Assembly: GCF_030812215.1 (NCBI RefSeq)
Contig: NZ_JAUSSG010000003.1
Span: 1-64,000, forward strand
Direction: 5' to 3'
Origin: Variovorax boronicumulans
GTDB lineage: Bacteria; Pseudomonadota; Gammaproteobacteria; Burkholderiales; Burkholderiaceae_C
Length of the DNA stretch: 64,000 nucleotides
Shown: positions 8,335 to 17,788 of the stretch, in pieces
Layout: every line of letters starts with the position of its first letter
How positions within the stretch are numbered: position 1 is the stretch's first letter
Notes under the pieces: generated by a model
What the model saw: only the letters and a program-made list of their open reading frames with translations
Databases searched by the model: none
What the model was told of the DNA's origin: nothing
Translations under genes and position numbers: made by a program

Positions 8335-11300
8335 ATGCACCGAAACGGTGTGAATTCCGACGTCCCGCCCATCCCCTCCGACGACGCGCCTCAGCGCATC
8401 GTCAAGGTCCGGCGCGACTACAACAGCTGGGTCGCGAGCGAAACGCTCGAAGACTATGCGTTGCGCTACACGCCGCAGCGCTTTCGCAAGTGGTCCGAAT
8501 GGCGGGTGGCCAACACGGCCTTCGGGGCGGCGTCGTTCCTGATCCTCGAGGCGGTGGGCGCCACGCTGCTGGTGCAGTACGGTTTTGCCAACGCCTTCTG
8601 GGCGATCCTGGTCACCGGGCTCATCATCTTCCTGGCAGGGTTGCCGATCAGCGTGTACGCGGCGCGCTACGGCGTCGACATGGACCTGCTCACCCGCGGT
8701 GCGGGCTTCGGCTACATCGGCTCGACGCTCACCTCGCTGATCTACGCCTCGTTCACCTTCATCTTCTTCGCGCTCGAAGCAGCCGTGATGGCCTATGCGC
8801 TGGAGCTGGCGCTGGGCATCCCGCCGGTCTGGGGCTATCTGGTGTGCGCGCTGGTGGTCATTCCATTGGTTACGCACGGGGTGTCGGCGATCAGCCGGCT
8901 GCAGCTTTGGACGCAGCCGCTCTGGCTGCTGATGCTGGTGGTGCCTTTTGTGTTCGTGCTTGTGCGCGATCCTGGTGCATTCGCGGGCATCGTGCACTAC
9001 AACGGGGTCAAGGCCAGCACCAAGGGCTTCGATCTGCACCTGTTTGGCGCCGCCCTGACAGTCGGCATCGCACTCATCACCCAGATGGGGGAGCAGGCCG
9101 ACTACCTGCGCTTCATGCCCGCGCGCACCGCCACCACGGGGCGGCGCTGGTGGGCGGGCGTGCTGGCCGGCGGTCCGGGCTGGGTGGTGCTGGGCGTCTT
9201 CAAAATGCTGGGCGGGGCGCTGCTGGCGTACCTTGCCATCACGCACATGGTGCCGGTGGAGCGCGCGGTCGATCCGAACCAGATGTACCTGGCGGCCTAC
9301 GAGTACGTGTTCCCGAACTACGGCTGGGCGGTGGCCGCGACGGCGCTGTTCGTGGTGATCTCGCAGCTCAAGATCAACGTGACCAACGCCTACGCAGGCT
9401 CGCTCGCCTGGAGCAATTTCTTCTCGCGCGTGGCGCACAGCCATCCGGGGCGGGTGGTGTGGGTGGTGTTCAACGCGCTCATCGCCTTCATGCTGATGGA
9501 GATGAACGTGTTCGAGGCGCTGGGCGACGTGCTCGGGCTCTTCGCCAACATCGCCATCGCCTGGATGATGTCGGTGGTGGCCGACCTGGTCATCAACAAG
9601 CCGCTTGGTCTCTCGCCGCCGGGCATCGAGTTCAAGCGCGCGCACCTGTGGGACATCAACCCGGTGGGCGTGGGCGCGATGGCGCTGGCCTCGGTGCTGT
9701 CGATCACCGCGCACCTGGGCCTGTTCGGGCCGCTGGCGCAGGCCTTCTCGGCGCTGATCGCGTTGGGCACCGCGCTCGTCGCCTCGCCGGTGCTGGCGTG
9801 GGCAACCGGCGGCAAGTACTACCTGGCGCGGGCGTCGGATGCGACCGGCGCCGTGCACTTCGCTCCGGCGGCGGGCGGGCGCACGGTGCGCTGGGCGAAG
9901 GTCGAATCGGACGAGAACGGCAGCTACCAGCGCCTGAAGGTGCAGCACTGCGTGATCTGCGAGCGCGAGTACGAAGGGCCGGACATGGCGCATTGCCCCG
10001 CGTACCAGGGTGCGATCTGCTCGCTGTGCTGCACGCTCGATGCGCGCTGCGGCGACCTGTGCAAGCCGCATGCGAGCCTGTCGTCGCAGTGGTCGGCCGC
10101 ATTGCGCTGGCTGCTGCCGCGGCGCAGCTGGCGCTACCTGGACACGGGGCTCGGGCATTTCCTGCTGCTCATGCTGATCATCGTGCCGCTGCTGGCCGTG
10201 GTGTTCGGCGTGCTCTACAAACAGGAACTGCGGGCGCTGGCCGAAAGCGCGGTCGAGCTCGCGTCGCAGACCAGCGTGTCCGAGGCATGGGCGGGCGTGC
10301 AGCAGTCGGCGCTGCGCTCGGGGTTTCTCAAGGCCTACATGGCGCTGCTGGTCATCGCGGGCATCGTGGCGTGGTGGCTGGTGCTCGCGCACCAGAGCCG
10401 CAAGGTCGCGCAGGAAGAGTCGAACCGCCAGACCCATCTGCTGGTGCGCGAGATCGAGCTGCACCGCGAAACCGACCGCGCCCTGCAGGCCGCCAAGCAA
10501 ACCGCGGAAGAAGCGCGCGCCGTCGCCGAGCAGGCCCAGCGCGCCGCCGACCAGGCCAACCAGGCCAAGAGCCGCTACATCAGCGCCATCAGCCACGAGC
10601 TGCGCACACCGCTCAACAGCATCCTGGGCTACGCGCAACTGATGGGCGAAGACCACTCGGTGCCGCCGCATCGCCAGCAGGCGGTGGCGGTCATCAAGCG
10701 CGGCGGCGAGCATCTGCTGTCGCTCATCGAAGGCACGCTGGCCATCGCGCATATCGAGGCCGGCAAGCTCACGCTGCATGCGCGGCCGATGCGCTTTGCC
10801 GACACCATGCGGGAGCTGGCCGACATGTTCGAGCTGCAGGCGGCCGAGAAGGGGCTCCAGTTCCGCTTCGAGGCGGCAGGCGCCTTGCCCGAGGTGGTGC
10901 GCGCCGACGAAAAACGGGTGGGCCAGATCCTCATCAACCTGCTGGGCAACGCGATCAAGTTCACGGCGGCGGGGCAGGTCACGTTGCGGCTGGCGTATGC
11001 GCGCGAGTTCGCGGCCATCGAGATCGAGGACACGGGCCCGGGCATGACGACCGAAGACATCGACCGCATCTTCGAGCCTTTCGCGCGTGGCAATGCGGCC
11101 GCCGCGTCGGCGCCGGGCGCGGGCCTGGGCCTCACCATCGCCAAGATGCTGACCGACCTGATGGGCGGCGAGATGAAGGTGCAGAGCACGCCGGGCGTGG
11201 GGTCGCTGTTCTGCGTGCGGCTCTTCCTGCCGCGCGTGCACGACACGGCGGCAGGCGCGAGCCGGCCGGTGCCGGTGGCGCGCGCGCGCCGCGGCTACGA

Positions 11301-11928
11301 AGGTGCGCGCCGCCAGCTGCTCGTGGTCGACAACGAAGAGGCCGACCGCGACCTGCTCGACCATGTGCTTGCGCCGCTGGGCTTCGAACTGCGCACGGCC
11401 GCCAGCGGCCACGATGCGCTCGACCTCATCGCCGCGGGCTACCGGCCCGATGCGATGTTCGTGGACCTCGCGATGCCCGGCATCGACGGCTGGGAAACGA
11501 TTCGCCGCGCACGCAAGCTCGGGCTGACCGATGCCTCCGTCGCCATCGTTTCGGCCAACGCCTTCGACAAGGGACTCGACAACGACGTGGGCATCGTGCC
11601 CGAGGACTTCTTCGTGAAGCCCGTGCGCCACACCGAACTGCTCGACTGGCTCGAACGCCGGCTCGGCCTCAAGTGGACCGACACCGCAGCCGCATTGCCT
11701 GCGCCGGCCGCACCGAAGACGATGCAGCCGCCCTCGCGCGAGCGCCTGCGCGCACTCGACGAAGCGGTGAGCCTCGGCTACTTTCGCGGCATCATGAACC
11801 AGCTCGACGACATCGACACCGAACAGCCCGAGTGCATGGCATGGACCGAGGCGCAGCGCGTGCTGGCGCGCCAGTTCCAGTTCGAGGCCATGAGCCGGGC
11901 GCTGGCCGAAGCAGTGAGTGCGCCATGA
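8335..11928 (+). CDS. NCS1-type permease fused to hybrid histidine kinase
   Basis: This 1197-residue protein joins four modules. Residues about 20-500 form a multi-helix permease resembling nucleobase:cation symporter-1 proteins (motif region [19 protein letters not shown], many hydrophobic helices). Residues about 538-580 hold eight cysteines in a compact linker. Two further membrane segments (about 605-630 and 665-690) and a coiled coil lead into a kinase with phosphoacceptor His754 in [11 protein letters not shown], an N-box NLLGNAIKF, and [11 protein letters not shown] receiver domain follows with Asp1044 in [13 protein letters not shown]. The design resembles transporter-coupled sensor kinases such as CbrA. 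It may sense a nitrogenous solute, possibly urea or a purine-related compound, given the urease genes opposite; that is inference. ATG 8335 is preceded by GGATGG at good spacing, but ATG 8323 or GTG 8242 are possible. Confidence 0.88.
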   Translation: MHRNGVNSDVPPIPSDDAPQRIVKVRRDYNSWVASETLEDYALRYTPQRFRKWSEWRVANTAFGAASFLILEAVGATLLVQYGFANAFWAILVTGLIIFLAGLPISVYAARYGVDMDLLTRGAGFGYIGSTLTSLIYASFTFIFFALEAAVMAYALELALGIPPVWGYLVCALVVIPLVTHGVSAISRLQLWTQPLWLLMLVVPFVFVLVRDPGAFAGIVHYNGVKASTKGFDLHLFGAALTVGIALITQMGEQADYLRFMPARTATTGRRWWAGVLAGGPGWVVLGVFKMLGGALLAYLAITHMVPVERAVDPNQMYLAAYEYVFPNYGWAVAATALFVVISQLKINVTNAYAGSLAWSNFFSRVAHSHPGRVVWVVFNALIAFMLMEMNVFEALGDVLGLFANIAIAWMMSVVADLVINKPLGLSPPGIEFKRAHLWDINPVGVGAMALASVLSITAHLGLFGPLAQAFSALIALGTALVASPVLAWATGGKYYLARASDATGAVHFAPAAGGRTVRWAKVESDENGSYQRLKVQHCVICEREYEGPDMAHCPAYQGAICSLCCTLDARCGDLCKPHASLSSQWSAALRWLLPRRSWRYLDTGLGHFLLLMLIIVPLLAVVFGVLYKQELRALAESAVELASQTSVSEAWAGVQQSALRSGFLKAYMALLVIAGIVAWWLVLAHQSRKVAQEESNRQTHLLVREIELHRETDRALQAAKQTAEEARAVAEQAQRAADQANQAKSRYISAISHELRTPLNSILGYAQLMGEDHSVPPHRQQAVAVIKRGGEHLLSLIEGTLAIAHIEAGKLTLHARPMRFADTMRELADMFELQAAEKGLQFRFEAAGALPEVVRADEKRVGQILINLLGNAIKFTAAGQVTLRLAYAREFAAIEIEDTGPGMTTEDIDRIFEPFARGNAAAASAPGAGLGLTIAKMLTDLMGGEMKVQSTPGVGSLFCVRLFLPRVHDTAAGASRPVPVARARRGYEGARRQLLVVDNEEADRDLLDHVLAPLGFELRTAASGHDALDLIAAGYRPDAMFVDLAMPGIDGWETIRRARKLGLTDASVAIVSANAFDKGLDNDVGIVPEDFFVKPVRHTELLDWLERRLGLKWTDTAAALPAPAAPKTMQPPSRERLRALDEAVSLGYFRGIMNQLDDIDTEQPECMAWTEAQRVLARQFQFEAMSRALAEAVSAP

Positions 11929-12947
11929 CAACCACCCCGCCTCCCGAAACGTCGCCCCTCGCGCGAACCCTGCGCGACGAGGGCGTCAACGCCGACCTCG
12001 TGCTCATCGTGGACGACGTGCCCGACAACCTCGCGGTGCTGCACGACGCGCTCGACGAATCGGGCTACACGGTGCTCATTGCCACCAGCGGCGAGCAGGC
12101 GCTGCAACGGGTTGCGCAGGCGCGGCCCGACATCGTGCTGCTCGACGCGATGATGCCGGGCATCGACGGCTTCGAGGTGGCGCGCCGGCTCAAGGCCGAC
12201 GCCGCGACGGCGCACATTCCCATCGTGTTCATGACGGGCCTCACCGAAACCGAGCACCTCGTGGCCGCGCTCGAAGCGGGCGGCGTCGACTACGTCACCA
12301 AGCCCATCAAGCCCAAGGAAGTGCTGGCACGCATGAACGTGCACCTTCAGGGCGCGCGCCGCGCGCGGCAGGACGCACGGCAGGCCGGCCAGGCGCGCAA
12401 TGCGCTCGATGCCTTCGGCTACGCGAGCATCACCGTGCGGCTGCCCGAGGGGCGCCTGATCTGGCAGACGGCCCTTGCGCGCGACCTGCTGCACCGCTAC
12501 TGCGAAACCCGCGCGCCCGAGACGCCGCCCGCGGTGCTCGAATGGCTGCTGCGCCACACACCCGATGCGCGCCAGCGCGGCATCGAGCCGCCGGCGCTCT
12601 CGATCGCGCAGGGCGCGAGCAGCCTCACGCTGCGGCTGCACCAGCAAACCGGGCAGGACGAGGACGGCGACGAGTGGATGATCATCATGCGAGAGGTGTC
12701 CGACACCGGCGTGATCGAGGCGATGAGCCTGAGCCTGAAGCTCACCGCGCGCGAGGCCGAGGTGCTGTACTGGGTGGTCAAGGGCAAGACCAACAAGGAC
12801 ATCGGCGAGATCCTGGGCAGCAGCCCGGCCACGGCCAAGAAGCACCTGGAGCGGGTGTACGTGAAGCTGGGCGTGGAGACGCGCACCGCAGCGGCCGGCG
12901 TGGCCATCAAGCGCATCCGCGAGCTGCAGCCACAGTTCGAGATCTGA
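11925..12947 (+). CDS. LuxR-type response regulator, partner of the permease-kinase
   Basis: The 340-residue protein has an N-terminal receiver domain (about residues 24-140) with acidic pair Asp30-Asp31, phosphoacceptor Asp74 in VLLDAMMPGIDGFE, and Lys126 in VTKPIKP. A middle region (about 160-260) lacks a clear family. The C-terminus is a LuxR/GerE helix-turn-helix (about 270-335), with LTAREAEVLYWVVKGKTNKD. Its ATG overlaps the stop of the kinase gene in an ATGA arrangement, so the two are translationally coupled and almost certainly cognate. It is expected to receive phosphate through the kinase and control transcription. Targets are unknown; the divergent urease genes are a plausible candidate. 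Confidence 0.92.
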   Translation: MTTTPPPETSPLARTLRDEGVNADLVLIVDDVPDNLAVLHDALDESGYTVLIATSGEQALQRVAQARPDIVLLDAMMPGIDGFEVARRLKADAATAHIPIVFMTGLTETEHLVAALEAGGVDYVTKPIKPKEVLARMNVHLQGARRARQDARQAGQARNALDAFGYASITVRLPEGRLIWQTALARDLLHRYCETRAPETPPAVLEWLLRHTPDARQRGIEPPALSIAQGASSLTLRLHQQTGQDEDGDEWMIIMREVSDTGVIEAMSLSLKLTAREAEVLYWVVKGKTNKDIGEILGSSPATAKKHLERVYVKLGVETRTAAAGVAIKRIRELQPQFEI

Positions 12948-13017
12948 GTCCGCTGAGCTGCGTCACCGCGCCGACTTTCCGCCTCCCTAGAATGGTCCGA
13001 GTGCCCTGGGATGCGCG

Positions 13018-13746
13018 ATGAAGAACAACAGGCAGAGAACAACAATCCGACGATCGAGCCGCGGCTGGCATCCCGGCTGGCTGTGGATGGTGTCCTGCGC
13101 GCTGATGAGCATGGGCGCTGAGGCCGCAGGCCACTTCGACGTCGACGACGCGGGCATGCTCGATCCCGGTCAATGCCAGTACGAGACCTGGTGGGGCCGT
13201 ACCGGCGTCGAGCCGGTCACGGGTTTTCACATCGGGCCGTCGTGCCGCATCGGGCCTGTCGAGCTGGGGCTGAACGTCGATCGGCTCTCGGTGCAGCACG
13301 TTCACTCGATCACCGCCGGGCCGCAGCTCAAGTGGACCTTCCTGGGCCAGGCCGGCGACGCGCCGCTCAGCGCGGCCGTGTCGATGGGCACCGTGTCCGA
13401 TCTCCGGCGCGGCGGCCGCATGGGCGGGCAGTTCGTGGTGCCGGTGACCTGGCGCCCGAGCAGCAGCCTGCAGATCCACGCGAACCTCGGCGCCGACTGG
13501 GCGCTCGGCACCGGCGTGCGCACGCCGCGCGTTGGCCTGGCCGCAGAGTGGGCCTTGACCGATGTCGTGTCGCTGATCGCCGAACGCAATCGCGCCTCGG
13601 GTGCCTGGACTTCGCGCGTGGGCGGCCGCTTCAGCCTCACGCCGCTCATCAGCGTGGACATCAGCGCCTCGCGCACCCGGCCGGTGGGCGGGCGGGGCGT
13701 AACGGGCTTCGTGGTCGGCCTGAACCACGAGTTCAGCTGGAAGTGA
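13018..13746 (+). CDS. putative outer-membrane beta-barrel protein
   Basis: The 242-residue product has a long basic N-terminus followed by a hydrophobic signal-like segment (about residues 20-36, ending AEAAG). The mature part alternates polar and hydrophobic residues in a pattern typical of beta-barrels and ends FVVGLNHEFSWK. No named family is recognised. The segment FDVDDAGMLDPGQCQYETWW with a second cysteine in GPSCRIGPVELG suggests a disulphide in an extracytoplasmic protein. It sits alone, 70 bases after the response-regulator gene, and converges on the LysR gene. Function unknown. Confidence 0.7.
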   Translation: MKNNRQRTTIRRSSRGWHPGWLWMVSCALMSMGAEAAGHFDVDDAGMLDPGQCQYETWWGRTGVEPVTGFHIGPSCRIGPVELGLNVDRLSVQHVHSITAGPQLKWTFLGQAGDAPLSAAVSMGTVSDLRRGGRMGGQFVVPVTWRPSSSLQIHANLGADWALGTGVRTPRVGLAAEWALTDVVSLIAERNRASGAWTSRVGGRFSLTPLISVDISASRTRPVGGRGVTGFVVGLNHEFSWK

Positions 13747-13756
13747 ATCGAGGTAT

Positions 13757-14677
13757 TCAGCGCAGATAGCGCTGCATGCGCTTCTCGTCCTCGGCCAGTT
13801 GCAGGCGCATGAGCGAGAGAAAGTCGCGCGCCGTTGCCGAGAGCACCTTGCCCGCCGGCAGGGCAAGGATGCAGGTGAAGTGCACGTCGATCGACAGCCG
13901 GCGCACCACCAGCCCGCGCTCCGCGTAGTCGAGCGCGGTGATCGGATTGACCAGCCCCACGCCCAGGCCGCGCAGCGCCATCTCGCACACGCTGGCCGCG
14001 TACGGGGTCTGCACCAGCACGCGCAGCGCCACGCCGTAGGGCGCAAGCGCCGCCTCGAGCCGTTGGTGCGAGGGGTCCTCGGGGTTGAGCGCGAGAAAGG
14101 GCGCTTCCGCCAGCTGCTCGGGCTTGATGGTCTTGAAGCGCGCGAGCGCATGGCCCTCGGGCATCACCACCACACCGGGAAAGCGCGAGAACGTCGAATG
14201 GTCGATGCCCTCGAGCGAGAGCTCGTCGGCCATGAGCCCGAAATCGGAGATGCCCATCGCCACCCGGTCGCGCACGTCCTTGGAACTGAGCACCTGCAGC
14301 GACACCTGCGGCCAGGGGCTCGCGCCGCGGTGCGCCTTCAGGCGGGCGAGGGCGCGCGGCATGAAGCCCAGGCCGTAGGCGGGAAAGCAACTGAGCTCCA
14401 GCTGGGTGAGTCCGAAGTCGCGCAGGCTCCGCACGCGGTGCTCGATGGCGTCCATGCCGATGAACACGCGCTCCACCTCGATCCACAGCGCGCGCGCCTC
14501 GGGCGTGGGGACCAGCCGCCCGCCCGTGCGCTGGAACAGCAGCATGCCCGCCTGTGCTTCGAGCCGCTTGAGCGACTGGCTGATGGCGGGCTGCGTCACA
14601 TGCAGCAAGGCCGCGGCCTTGCGGGTGGAGCTGCCGCGCATCAGGGCCCGGAACGTCTCGATTTCGGCAAATCGCAT
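13757..14677 (-). CDS. LysR-family transcriptional regulator
   Basis: A 306-residue LysR-type regulator. The winged helix-turn-helix covers about residues 1-60 (RKAAALLHVTQPAISQSLKRLE), followed by a linker helix and a periplasmic-binding-protein-like effector domain from about residue 90 to 295. It is divergent from the PLP-enzyme gene at 14781, and by the usual LysR logic it probably controls that gene and the adjacent receptor gene. The effector is unknown. Confidence 0.93.
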   Translation of the reverse strand: MRFAEIETFRALMRGSSTRKAAALLHVTQPAISQSLKRLEAQAGMLLFQRTGGRLVPTPEARALWIEVERVFIGMDAIEHRVRSLRDFGLTQLELSCFPAYGLGFMPRALARLKAHRGASPWPQVSLQVLSSKDVRDRVAMGISDFGLMADELSLEGIDHSTFSRFPGVVVMPEGHALARFKTIKPEQLAEAPFLALNPEDPSHQRLEAALAPYGVALRVLVQTPYAASVCEMALRGLGVGLVNPITALDYAERGLVVRRLSIDVHFTCILALPAGKVLSATARDFLSLMRLQLAEDEKRMQRYLR

Positions 14678-14780
14678 CGATGGCCACCGATAAGTTTATT
14701 TATCGATTGAGTATCTGGAGGTGCGTAATTTTATTTCCGAATGCATAAGATTTAGGCACAACTTCCAACCTGCCCTCCCC

Positions 14781-16046
14781 GTGACGCCCTCGCCAGTTCT
14801 GGACTTCAAGTTCGCCGCCTTGCCAGCGGACCCCTCGGCTCATCCCACGGGGAGCCCCACGCCCTCCGCGCTGGCCCGCACGCTCAAGCCGGTGCGCAAT
14901 CCGCGCTTGCGGGGCCTGCAGTGCCTGCGCTGCGATGCGCTCTACCCGGTCACGCTGACGCACGACGGCTGCCCCGCGTGCAAGCGTGCGGGGTTTCATG
15001 TCGCTTTGCGTGCGAGCTACCTGCCCGACCTGGCGGACGAGGCAGACGCGGCGGACATGGCGGAAGGCCACGACGCGATCCCCATGCCCTATGCGCCCGG
15101 CTTCACCCTCGGCGAGGGCCGGACGCCGATGCTGGAGATGATGGAGCTGGCGCGGCATTTCGGCGTCGCGCGGCTCGGCCTCAAGGACGAATCGAGCAAT
15201 CCCACCGGCTCCCACAAGGACCGGATGACGGCGGTCGGCGTGGCGCAGGCGCTGGACTTCGGCGCCCACACGCTGGTGCTCGCGTCGTCGGGCAATGCGG
15301 CGGTGTCGGCGGCGCACTACGCGTGGGCGGCAGGGCTGCGCTGCGAGGTCGCCACCTACGAAGGCATGCCGGCCACCTACACGCGCCAGCTCGATGCGCT
15401 GGGCGCGCGGCGCTATGTGTTCGCCGACAACGCCGGCCGCTGGGCCTTCGTGCGCGAGCGCTCGCAGTACCCCGGCTACTTCGCGCTGACCAACTACCGC
15501 CTGCCCGCGCTCGGCAGCGCGCCGCTGGCCATCGAGGGCTACAAGACCATCGCCCCCGAATGCGTGGCCGACGCCGGCCTGCCGGACCACATCGTGATTC
15601 CCACCGCGCGCGGTGACCTTGCCTGGGGCATTTATGCGGGCTTTCGCGACCTGCTGGCCGCCGGGCGTATTCCGCGCCTGCCGCGGCTCTGGCTGGTGGA
15701 GCCGTTCCCGCGTCTCGCGCGCGTGTTCGCGGGAGGAGCGATCAACGGCAGCTACCCCGGCCACACCGCGCAGTTCTCGACGGCGGGCGCCACCGTGACC
15801 TACCTGCAGTGGCAGGCCGCCACGGCCACGGGCGGCGGTGCGGTGGTGGTGAGCGACGACGAAGCGCGCGCGGCGCGGCGGCTGCTCACCGCCGCCGGCG
15901 TGAGCGCCGAACTGTGCGCGGCCGGCGGCCTGGCCGCGCTGCGGCAACTGCGCGAGAGCGGTGCCATCGCCGCCGACGCGCATGTGGTGGTGATGCTCAC
16001 GGCCAATGCGTCGAGCGATCCGAGCTGGCCCGATCCGGCCGTTTGA
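14781..16046 (+). CDS. threonine synthase-like PLP enzyme with zinc-ribbon N-terminus
   Basis: This 421-residue protein is a fold-type II PLP enzyme of the threonine synthase/tryptophan-synthase-beta family. The PLP lysine lies in NPTGSHKDRM, and SSGNAAVSAA is the phosphate-binding-type loop. An N-terminal pair of CxxC motifs (CLRCDALYP and CPACKR, about residues 35-60) suggests a zinc ribbon, found in a subgroup of threonine synthase-like proteins. It may be a lyase or synthase acting on a beta-substituted amino acid rather than housekeeping threonine synthase, because a solute receptor and a LysR gene flank it. GTG 14781 is my preferred start; GTG 14721 would add 20 residues. Confidence 0.8.
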   Translation: MTPSPVLDFKFAALPADPSAHPTGSPTPSALARTLKPVRNPRLRGLQCLRCDALYPVTLTHDGCPACKRAGFHVALRASYLPDLADEADAADMAEGHDAIPMPYAPGFTLGEGRTPMLEMMELARHFGVARLGLKDESSNPTGSHKDRMTAVGVAQALDFGAHTLVLASSGNAAVSAAHYAWAAGLRCEVATYEGMPATYTRQLDALGARRYVFADNAGRWAFVRERSQYPGYFALTNYRLPALGSAPLAIEGYKTIAPECVADAGLPDHIVIPTARGDLAWGIYAGFRDLLAAGRIPRLPRLWLVEPFPRLARVFAGGAINGSYPGHTAQFSTAGATVTYLQWQAATATGGGAVVVSDDEARAARRLLTAAGVSAELCAAGGLAALRQLRESGAIAADAHVVVMLTANASSDPSWPDPAV

Positions 16047-16063
16047 CCTTCGAAGGAACCTTC

Positions 16064-17044
16064 ATGCCGACGATTCATCGCCGGGCCTTTCTGGCCGCCG
16101 GCTGTACAACCCTGCTCGCCGCTGTGCAACCCGCGTGGGCGGCCTATCCCGAACGGCCCATCAAGCTCGTCGTGCCCTGGGCCGCGGGCGGCAGCACCGA
16201 TGCCATCGCACGCGCCATGGCGCAGCGCATGAGCCAGACCATCGGCAGCCCGGTGATCGTCGACAACCGGCCCGGTGCGGCCGGGATGATCGGCACCGAT
16301 GCGGCGGCCAAGGCGGCGCCCGATGGCTACACGATCGCCATCGTCGAATTGCCGCATGCGATCGCGCCGGCGGTGACGGCCAGGCTGCCCTACGACCTGC
16401 TGCGCGACTTCACGCCAGTGACCATGATCGGCACCTCGCCGCTGGTGTTCTTCGCGGGCATGGACGAGGACAGCAAGGACTTCAGGACCTTCATCAAGTC
16501 GGCCGCCGCGAGGTCGTCGCCACCGGCCATTGCGCACAGCGGCGCAGGCACCGTGAGCCATCTCGCGGCCGAGATGCTCGCGAGCCGCACGAAGATCCGT
16601 TTCAACATGGTCCCGTACAAGGGGTCGGCGCCGGCGCTGACCGACGTGGCCGCCGGCACGGTGGCCGGCCACTTCGCGACGCTGGCCAGCGGCTCCAGCC
16701 TCGCGGGCGGCAACAGGATCCGGCCGCTGCTCGTCACGAGCACGCAGCGCGTGAACATCACCGGCCTGCAGAACGTGCCGGCGCTCGCGGAGAGCAACTT
16801 GAAGGGCATGGAGATCGACCAGTGGTGGGCCATGGTCGCGCCGGCCACCACGCCGCTCGAGGTGATCGAGAAGCTGCGCCGCGAAGCCATCACGGCGCTC
16901 GAGCATCCCTCGGTGAAGGAGCGGATGTCGGTGCTGGGCGTGCAGATGAAGGGCTCGACGCCGGGCGAGCTGCGCGCCTTCCTGCGCTCCGAGGCCGAGC
17001 GCTGGCAGAAGGTGGCGCACGAGGTCGGCTTGCAGCCGCAATAG
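16064..17044 (+). CDS. Bug-family (TctC-like) periplasmic solute receptor
   Basis: The 326-residue protein belongs to the Bug/TctC receptors, greatly expanded in Burkholderiales, which feed tripartite tricarboxylate transporters. A Tat-like or Sec signal (HRRAFLAAGC, ending AWAAYPERP) precedes the mature domain. The hallmark sequence PIKLVVPWAAGGSTDAIAR and PGAAGMIGTDAAAKAAPDG are classic ligand-binding segments. No membrane components are encoded nearby, as is common for orphan Bug proteins. It starts 17 bases after the PLP enzyme and probably shares its transcript, suggesting that it captures the enzyme's substrate. That link is inference. Confidence 0.93.
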   Translation: MPTIHRRAFLAAGCTTLLAAVQPAWAAYPERPIKLVVPWAAGGSTDAIARAMAQRMSQTIGSPVIVDNRPGAAGMIGTDAAAKAAPDGYTIAIVELPHAIAPAVTARLPYDLLRDFTPVTMIGTSPLVFFAGMDEDSKDFRTFIKSAAARSSPPAIAHSGAGTVSHLAAEMLASRTKIRFNMVPYKGSAPALTDVAAGTVAGHFATLASGSSLAGGNRIRPLLVTSTQRVNITGLQNVPALAESNLKGMEIDQWWAMVAPATTPLEVIEKLRREAITALEHPSVKERMSVLGVQMKGSTPGELRAFLRSEAERWQKVAHEVGLQPQ

Positions 17045-17058
17045 ACCCCGAATCGCCG

Positions 17059-17685
17059 CTACTTCGCGTCGCTGTACACGGTGGCGCGCGAGACGCCCAT
17101 GTGCGCCGCTGCGATCTCGGCGCCGCGGCGAATCTCCAGGAAGCCGGCTTTCTTCAGTTCCTGCACGAGCTGCTTGCGGTCCGCGGGCTTGAGCGACCGC
17201 GAACTGGTGGCGCGCGATGCTGCGAATTCATCGATGCGCGCGTGGATGCGCTCCGAATGGCCCGCGCCGGTGTCCAGGCTCTCGTGCACCTCCCTGTCGT
17301 CGATGCGCGTGAACTGCGAGATCGCGCCCTGGAAGCTCTGGAACAGCGTCAGGTCGACGTTGAGGCACAGCGCGGCCACGTACTCTCCGCTCTCGTCCTT
17401 CACGCCGATGGAGGTGCTCTTGACCTTGCGGCCGTCGGAAAAGGTGTTGGCGTAGTTCGCGATCACCGCGGGGTACTCGGGGTCGCGGATGCGGGCGAGG
17501 CCTAGCTCGGTGACCGATTGCCCCACCTGCCGGCCGCTCAGGTTGTTCTCGATCGCGTAGATCGCGTTCTTCGGATTGCTCAGGTCGTGCACCACGACTT
17601 CGCAGAAGGGCGCGAAGGTTTCGCCGAGGCCTTCGGCCATGTTGCGCAGCATCTCCAGGAGCTGCTTGTTGGACTTCTTCTTCAT
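17059..17685 (-). CDS. YheO/DauR-like PAS-HTH transcriptional regulator
   Basis: A 208-residue regulator with an N-terminal YheO-like PAS domain (about residues 10-125; FAPFCEVVVHDL, GVKDESGEYVAALCLN) and a C-terminal helix-turn-helix (about 165-208; GAEIAAAHMGVSRATVYSD). The family includes DauR, which controls D-arginine catabolism in Pseudomonas next to an ornithine-cyclodeaminase-like enzyme. Here the gene is divergent from a PLP enzyme and close to an ornithine-cyclodeaminase homologue. The intergenic region carries palindromic elements, one of which recurs before the cyclodeaminase-like gene, so this protein is the likely local regulator. I start at ATG 17685. Confidence 0.9.
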   Translation of the reverse strand: MKKKSNKQLLEMLRNMAEGLGETFAPFCEVVVHDLSNPKNAIYAIENNLSGRQVGQSVTELGLARIRDPEYPAVIANYANTFSDGRKVKSTSIGVKDESGEYVAALCLNVDLTLFQSFQGAISQFTRIDDREVHESLDTGAGHSERIHARIDEFAASRATSSRSLKPADRKQLVQELKKAGFLEIRRGAEIAAAHMGVSRATVYSDAK

Positions 17686-17697
17686 GGCGGGAATGTA

Positions 17698-17709
17698 TCC
17701 AGTTCTGGA
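17698..17709. promoter_or_regulatory. 12-bp palindrome TCCAG-TT-CTGGA, operator candidate
   Basis: A perfect inverted repeat lies 13 bases upstream of the YheO-like regulator start. Its half-site TCCA/TGGA is the same as in the larger element at 17741-17765, so it may be an autoregulatory site. It is seen in sequence only. Confidence 0.45.
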
Positions 17710-17740
17710 CGAAGAATCCAAACTGTACGGAAAGTCCATA

Positions 17741-17765
17741 TCTGGATATATTATCCAAATCTAGA
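17741..17765. promoter_or_regulatory. 25-bp operator candidate shared with 19933-19957
   Basis: The element has the form TCTGGA-N13-TCTAGA with a central ATATTATC and lies 23 bases upstream of the PLP enzyme start. It matches the element at 19933-19957 at 20 of 25 positions. A related TCCATATCTGGA overlaps its left side (17735-17746). It is the best candidate binding site for the adjacent YheO/DauR-like regulator. Confidence 0.6.
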
Positions 17766-17788
17766 AAGATCCTCCAGGAGAACCGCGC

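Noticed and set aside
8218..11931. 1237-residue open frame on the minus strand opposite the permease-kinase
   Set aside because: It is an antisense shadow: high GC makes stop codons rare, the sequence is arginine-, histidine- and alanine-rich, shows no family motif, and the plus-strand gene has clear domains.
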